This document shows positions 58,800 to 64,000 of a stretch of DNA of 64,000 bases, piece after piece. The position numbers and the translations under genes are program-made. Source of the stretch: Torymus aiolomorphi (taxonomy: Eukaryota > Arthropoda > Insecta > Hymenoptera > Torymidae); the NCBI GenBank assembly GCA_036365515.1, contig CM070873.1:87441948-87505947 (forward strand). The letters run 5' to 3'. Numbering within the stretch: the stretch's first letter is position 1; each line of letters begins with the position of its first letter. Below the pieces are notes generated by a model. It did not search any database and was not told where the DNA came from. It saw nothing but the letters and a program-made list of their open reading frames with translations.

Positions 58800-60184
58800 A
58801 ACACTCGATATCTTGAAAACCATTTCACCTATTTTCGTCGGGACAAAGCTTATTCTCTTGGTCCCGAAAAAATACTCCGTTTTAATTTTTTATCGATTTT
58901 CTTTTTTTTTTATAACCAAAAAATCTTTAAATTACCTACGTTTTCTGTTTTTAATTTTCAAATTATCTTTAGTATGTCATGGAAAATATTCTTATAATTC
59001 ATAAATTAATTTTTCAAAAAATATTTGATTATCGACTCAAAATTTTATTTACTTATTACGCTTATTGAAGATAATATTTGGTATAAATTTCAAGAGATTA
59101 TCTTCATTTTTTTTTTTGAGAAAAAAATTATTTAAAAACAAAAACGCATTTTCATTGACACACGATGACAAGAATAAAAACCAATTAATCGTCCTGAAAT
59201 TTGGTATAGAGGATATAGATTTTTTATATCTCCAAACTGTTCATTGCGCAAAAAAATTGAACTGTCACGACCAAAGATATTTGAGGTTGAAAGTTTTTTA
59301 AAAATATTTTCGAATAGCGTTTTTCAGACAATATTTGATAGATAGAGAAACTTTTGTATAATACAATTAATTATTGTCATATAAAAAATTAAAAAGAGGA
59401 ATAAATACATTAGTTTGAGGAAGCTAAGTGCCAATGTATATTGGGAGCGGTTTTTTATTAGTGATGATGGTCGGATTAGTGTAAGGATCTTTTTATTTAG
59501 TTAAAATTAAAAACACGGTTTTCTCAATATAAAAATATTCATCTTGAATTTTATACCTTCACTTTGCCTTTTTATATGTTTAACATTATTAAACACAGAA
59601 AACAGATATTTTCATAATTATGTTATTGTTTATCTATCTTAGTGGCAATTTTACTTATTGAACAAAATCACAACATGAAAAAAACTTATTTAAATGAAAT
59701 TAAACTTGATTAATCTTTATCATTGTAGTGACATTCTGATACTATAGAATTGAATGAACCTTTAAATTTGTTAAAGCAGGAAACTATGGAATGGAATGAA
59801 TCACTAGAACTAAATTCAAAAGATAAAGACAAATCATATATTAAAATAACAAATACTTCTTCATACATACATTTTTTAGTCAATAAAACTATAACATAGC
59901 TTGATGAAAAACATCATAATGTTTAAATGAATTCAAAATAAGTGCATTTAAGATTGTATTGGCCGTAAGATCTCATTTAAAAATTTAAGACAAATATTTT
60001 GGTCGTATAATTTGTCGAAAACACTAATATTCTACAGTACTAAGAGTAAACAAATATGTAAAATGTTTTTTAGAACTATGAAGAAAACTTCACATCGGTT
60101 TTAGAACATTGCATTGCTCATTTCTTTCACTTTTTCGTATGACTGTACGCCTTACTACACAGTTTTTATGCTATAACTTTGATG
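58800..60184. other. Intergenic, no gene seen
   Basis: AT-rich DNA. The edge next to the microsatellite (58800-59300) has phrases like aaagatatttgaggttgaa, echoing the diverged repeat beside the (CA)n at 48060. Nothing coding is recognised. Confidence 0.35.
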
Positions 60185-60189
60185 TGAGT

Positions 60190-60366
60190 ACCAGTCGTTA
60201 CCGACGATTGCAGGGACCCGTTTTTCTCAATCAATTTTAAATTTTAAGAAAAGATCGCTCTGGTACGTTATAGTTGACTATCAAATCTATAACGTGTCAG
60301 AGAGATTTTTTGTCAAAATTCAAAATTGAATGAGAAAAACGGATCCCTGCAATCATCGGTAACTGT
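60190..60366. mobile_element. Small foldback
   Basis: gttaccgacgattgcaggga (about 60198) pairs with its complement ending at about 60363. The middle contains paired atctataacg/cgttatag phrases. Confidence 0.6.
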
Positions 60367-60374
60367 GGGGCCTC

Positions 60375-60835
60375 GCATCGTCTTAAGGGCGTCCGAAAGT
60401 CAATTAAAAATTCAAATTTCGCGCCACAATATAGCAGACGAAAAAATAAGTAATTTGCCTATAACAAATAGTAAAAACAATATTACGGAAAATCAGGACT
60501 GCATTACCCTCCGTTAATAATATCTATATTTTACAAAGTTTAAAGTTTCTATATAAATATTTCGCTGAATGGCATTTGAATAATGTCTCAAAATCAAGTA
60601 ATTCAAATGCCATTCAGCGAAATATTTATATAGAAACTGCAAACTTTGTAAAATGATAGATAATAATGTAACGGAGGGCAATGCAGTCCTGGTTTTCCGT
60701 AATATTTTTTTTTACTAATTGTAAATTTTTACTAATTGTTATAGGCAAATTACTTATTTTTTTGTCTGCTATATTATGGCGCGAAATTTGAATTTTTAAT
60801 TGACTTTCGGACCCTACTAGCTCGTAAAAGCAATT
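60375..60835. mobile_element. Foldback, about 460 bp
   Basis: The arms share gtccgaaagtcaattaaaaa and aagtaatttgcctataacaa with their complements. The centre is near 60595. The 63- and 70-codon ORFs in the two arms are near-identical by symmetry and are not called as genes. Confidence 0.7.
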
Positions 60836-61841
60836 CATTTCAATTGCAATCGATTACAAAGGTTTTCTTTTACGTATACACAAATTTACAAGAACTAAAC
60901 ACTATTTTTTCAACTTAATTTTTTCAATAACTACGACGAGTCTAGCCATGTTCAGAGAATCTCCATAAGAACCCACGTTAATTTTAAACTACAATATCTC
61001 GAAAACTAGCACGCAAATCATATTCAAATTTGCCAGAGACGTTTATAATGATATTATTGACCTACTGACGAAACTTTATTGATCTGACATTATTTTTTAC
61101 ATATAGTCCATACAACCTTAAATAATGAATTGAATAATAACATTTCTCTTGTAAATAAAAAAGAAACCGTTCATTAATTGAAGGGCCGGATGCAATAAGG
61201 GGGTTAGCGCTTGAAAACCCGTAAAAGTATTGTCCAAGTGACTAAATTTTCAATGTAGCCAAATTAATTTTTAAAAAATATCACCTTGTAGGGAATGAAA
61301 AGAAGTATTTTTACCTAGAAGGAATTTTTTTTATTCGACTTTCTTTTTAATATAAAAATTAAAAACTGAAAATTTTGTTCATCTATTTTTAATAGCTTTC
61401 AAAAACATTAATCGTCCAAACTTGGTCAAATATCATCGAAATATTTTGAAATTTGACAGGGACGTACAGAATACTCCAGCGTTGCCTATGGGATTGATAA
61501 AAGGATGTAAATCGATAATTGTTAATTATTATTTAATTGCAAATATATTGCGATCGGTAATTAAGTTTTCTTAACTTTAACGGAAAAAAGTATCGAGGGA
61601 AGTTGAAGCTAGGAAAAACTTCCAGCGAGACATTTGCTCCTTAATAGTCTAATAAGTTTCTGACAAAGTTTCAAATTGATTTAATAATAAATGACTTAAA
61701 TAGAGCGTTATTAATAAAGACGCGCGCTAGCAACATCGGCGGCGCGGCGCGGCGTGAGCTCAGACTGCGTCGCACACGTTTTTGCAGTGGCGTATCACGT
61801 TTATAAAAATTAAAGAATTATTACGTTATTACGTTATTATG

Positions 61842-61885
61842 TGTGTGTGGTGTGTGTGTGTGTGTGTGTGCGCGTGTGTGTGTGC

Positions 61886-61921
<36 letters not shown>
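61842..61921. repeat. (TG)n microsatellite
   Basis: tg dinucleotide run with a few cg substitutions. Confidence 0.95.
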
Positions 61922-62185
61922 CCTTATGGTAGTATTAATGAACATATTAAATTTTAAAGTACAAATTTATTTATTAACATACTAACAAAATATAATTATA
62001 TGTACAGTGCGTTGACTTATAAACTGTGTTTTTACGTTATATAAAACATAATATCGTTACATAATAATTCGTTAATTTTTATAAACGTGATACATCAGTG
62101 CAAAAACATGTAAACACAGGCTTAGCTCACGCCGCGCCGCGTCGCCGATGTTGTTAGCGCGCGTCTTTATTAATAACGCTCTATT

Positions 62186-62339
62186 GGCATGGTGTGGTTT
62201 GTGCACATAAGAATTATGCACATATTTATTGTGCACACTTTAGCATTCGTGTATATCTATATCTATGTGTATACTCCAATGCTAAAGTGTGCACAATAAA
62301 TATGTGCATAATTCTTATGTGCACAAACCACACCATGCC
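62186..62339. mobile_element. 154-bp palindromic MITE with 8-bp target duplication
   Basis: Ends are ggcatggtgtggtttgtgca and its complement. Flanks are gctctatt at 62178-62185 and 62340-62347. The opposite arm of the host foldback carries the uninterrupted site (complement, near 61700). The 8-bp duplication suggests a hAT- or P-type transposase acting in trans. Confidence 0.85.
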
Positions 62340-62864
62340 GCTCTATTTAAGTCATTTATTATTAAATCAAATTGAAACTTTGTCAGAAACTTATTAGACT
62401 ATTAAGGAACAAATGTCTCGCTGGAAGTTTTTCCTAGCTTCAACTTCCCTCGATACTTTTTTCTTTTAATGTTAAGAAAACGTAATTATCGATCGCAATA
62501 TATTTGCAATTAAATAATTATTAACAATTATCGATTTACATCCTTTTATCAATCCCATAGGCAACGTATTCTGCACGTCCCTGTCAAATTTCAAAATATT
62601 TCGATGATATTTGACCAAGTTTGGACGATTAATGTTTTTGAAAGCTATTAAAAATAGATGAACAAAATTTTCAGTTTTTAATTTTTATATTAAAAAGAAA
62701 GTCGAATAAAAAAAATTCCTTCTAGGTAAAAATACTTCTTTTCATTCCCTACAAGGTGATACTTTTTAAAAATTAATTTGGCTACATTGAAAATTTAGTC
62801 ACTTGGACAATACTTTTACGGGTTTTCGAGCGCTAACCCCCTTATTGCATCCGGCCCTTCAATT

Positions 62865-63004
62865 ATGCAGCTTCTTTTGTAACTTAAAAAAAAAAATCAG
62901 CGCGCGAAGCGCGCGTGTCGAACTCTAGTCTGACATAAGTTATACTTCATCCCAAAACGAGTGTTATAACTCGAGTCGGGGTCTGCGAGTAGAAAGTCAC
63001 TTCT
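62865..63004 (-). other. Short leader after the LTR primer site, truncated
   Basis: On the minus strand this follows the primer-binding site and would be the start of a retroelement internal region. It runs out at about 62930 into an agcgcgcgaagcgcgc palindrome and the foldback edge. No gag ORF is seen. Confidence 0.35.
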
Positions 63005-63017
63005 GCAATGGTCGCCA
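63005..63017 (-). promoter_or_regulatory. Retroelement primer-binding site
   Basis: The minus strand reads TGGCGACCATTGC, 3 nt after the presumed LTR end (...GGTCA, 63021). TGGCGACC matches the start of tRNA-Arg-type primer sites known in Ty3/gypsy elements; the following bases do not match as well. Confidence 0.5.
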
Positions 63018-63020
63018 AGT

Positions 63021-64000
63021 TGACCAATCAGGATGTGGGAACGTTTGCTCAATTAAGCGCTGAAGCGCAAGGAGTCGCAGGAAGTTTTAAATAAAACTCG
63101 AACTCGGAGAAATAACTTTAACTCGAGATTTATTAAATTAATTAAATACTTTATGAATTGTAACAAATAGATAGACTTTTGACCGTGATTCTATACAATT
63201 CAATTAACTCGAATTTTAATCGTAATGGCGACTGACTCAGAGACGTGGTCAGAGCTCGTGCACTAGTGCAACTGACTACACAGCTTCTCATGTACTCGGT
63301 AGCGACTGACTCGATGCCGGCGGTGTGGCCTAATTTATATTCTGGATCGTGGGTGGAGCTTTAGGTTGGTAGTGGGAGGCAGTATGGTATAGAGGCTGTA
63401 GGACGCCCACTCTGAAGTAGAGAGAGCAGCGGTGGAGAGACCTCAGACCTGAAAATAGGGTCGAGAGCGATGAGCAGTGGGTGACGGGCCGCCTCCCTCC
63501 AGTGGCGTGGGACGCCGCTAGCCCGTGATTGGTTATTGACGATGGCTCGGGCCGTTGGGCTGTTACGCCATTGCGCAATGATTCTCGGAAGTGTTTACGC
63601 TCCTCGCTAATGGATTCTCGGAAGTGTTTACACTCTTCGCTAATGGATTCTCGGAAGTGTTTACGCTCCTCGCTGATTGATTCTGGGAAGTGTTTGCGCT
63701 CCTCGCTAATGGATTCTCGGAAGTGTTTACGCTCCTCGCTAATGGATTCTCGGAAGTGTTTACGCTCCTCGGAATGCTGACTCTCTGTTTTGACCTTGGA
63801 TTGTTTTCCTTCTTAAGTGATTTTTGACCGTTGGAATTTGGCTTCTTGGTGTTGTTGACTTCGATTACCTCCCCTCTTTATCCTTGAATGCCTTGACCGT
63901 TGCTACTTGTCCTTGAGGATTTCCTAGAATCTCAGAGCAGTAAATAATTCTTGGAAGAGCTTTTCACCCTGAGCGAGCTTCCTTATTCAATTGTTAATTC
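63021..64000 (-). mobile_element. LTR of a retrotransposon, minus strand, cut by the window end
   Basis: On the minus strand a TATA box (ATATAAAT, 63333-63340) is followed about 28 bp later by an arthropod initiator (GAGTCAGTCGC, 63302-63312). An AATAAA signal lies at 63129-63134, then a CA terminus and primer-binding site. This order (U3-R-U5-PBS) defines an LTR. U3 contains 33-bp tandem repeats and reaches the window end, so the 5' boundary is not visible. Confidence 0.55.
63575..63776. repeat. 33-bp tandem repeats, six units
   Basis: Units like gattctcggaagtgtttacg are repeated about six times. The unit length is a multiple of three, so an 83-codon ORF with an 11-residue repeat runs through it. 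In context it is LTR U3, not a gene. Confidence 0.85.

Larger units (their letters stand above)
61176..62864. mobile_element. Foldback element, 1.69 kb
   Basis: Ends are gaagggccggatgcaataag and its complement, and both are bordered by aatt, a possible 4-bp duplication. The arms match through about 650 bp, including a gcggcgcggcgcggcgtgag block. The left part has a (TG)n tract (61842-61921). The right arm carries a nested MITE (62186-62339). Confidence 0.75.

Noticed and set aside
60326..60838. Two similar ORFs of 63 and 70 codons
   Set aside because: Same sequence read from the two arms of one foldback; no start context or domain.
63529..63780. 83-codon ORF with 11-residue repeats
   Set aside because: Product of a 33-bp tandem repeat located in the U3 part of an LTR.

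Overview
This is a nuclear window from an insect, most likely a hymenopteran. The reasons are short GT-AG introns (about 70 bp) in two conserved housekeeping genes, insect-like protein sequences, a very AT-rich background, and a very high load of foldback (inverted-repeat) elements. The order-level placement is an inference, and I cannot name the species.

Three host genes can be supported, all on the minus strand. At 10185-11733 lie the first two coding exons of an enolase-phosphatase E1-like (ENOPH1) gene. They sit at the edge of a GC- and CpG-rich promoter domain (about 11400-14500), and the later exons were not found. At 19355-21971 lies a complete nine-exon NOG1/GTPBP4 nucleolar GTPase gene (639 aa). 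At 51801-57382 lies a complete ten-exon CPSF2/CPSF100 gene (737 aa). Its introns and 3' UTR have been colonised by repeats, including a 1.5-kb piggyBac-type element with TTAA target duplications and a degenerate transposase C-terminus.

The rest is mostly mobile or repetitive DNA. The left 10 kb is a chain of short palindromic modules and larger foldbacks. Two related 1.5-2 kb foldbacks lie at 16618-18745 and 26698-28240. A candidate solo LTR lies at 22183-25164. Tandem repeats and a (GT)n tract fill 28240-31112. The right end holds several foldbacks, one of which carries a small MITE with an 8-bp duplication. The window ends in an LTR (minus strand) with TATA box, initiator, poly(A) signal and primer-binding site.

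The most unusual object is a 13.8-kb, almost entirely palindromic element at 32502-46316. It has AG...CT termini and a perfect 6-bp target duplication (CACGCA). It is nested inside an older foldback element built from 90-bp tandem repeats (31476-46947). Each arm carries, from outside in: a GC-rich terminus, a small TATA-driven ORF beginning MGQSSS, three tRNA-like units (box A, box B, oligo-T), 148-bp tandem repeats, another TATA/initiator pair, a 341-codon gene, and a long array of reiterated TATA/initiator promoter units. The arms meet at a trinucleotide-rich hairpin. The right-arm genes are intact and the left-arm copies are broken. I recognise no integrase, polymerase or capsid gene, so it looks like a non-autonomous, virus-like or Polinton-like element of undescribed architecture.
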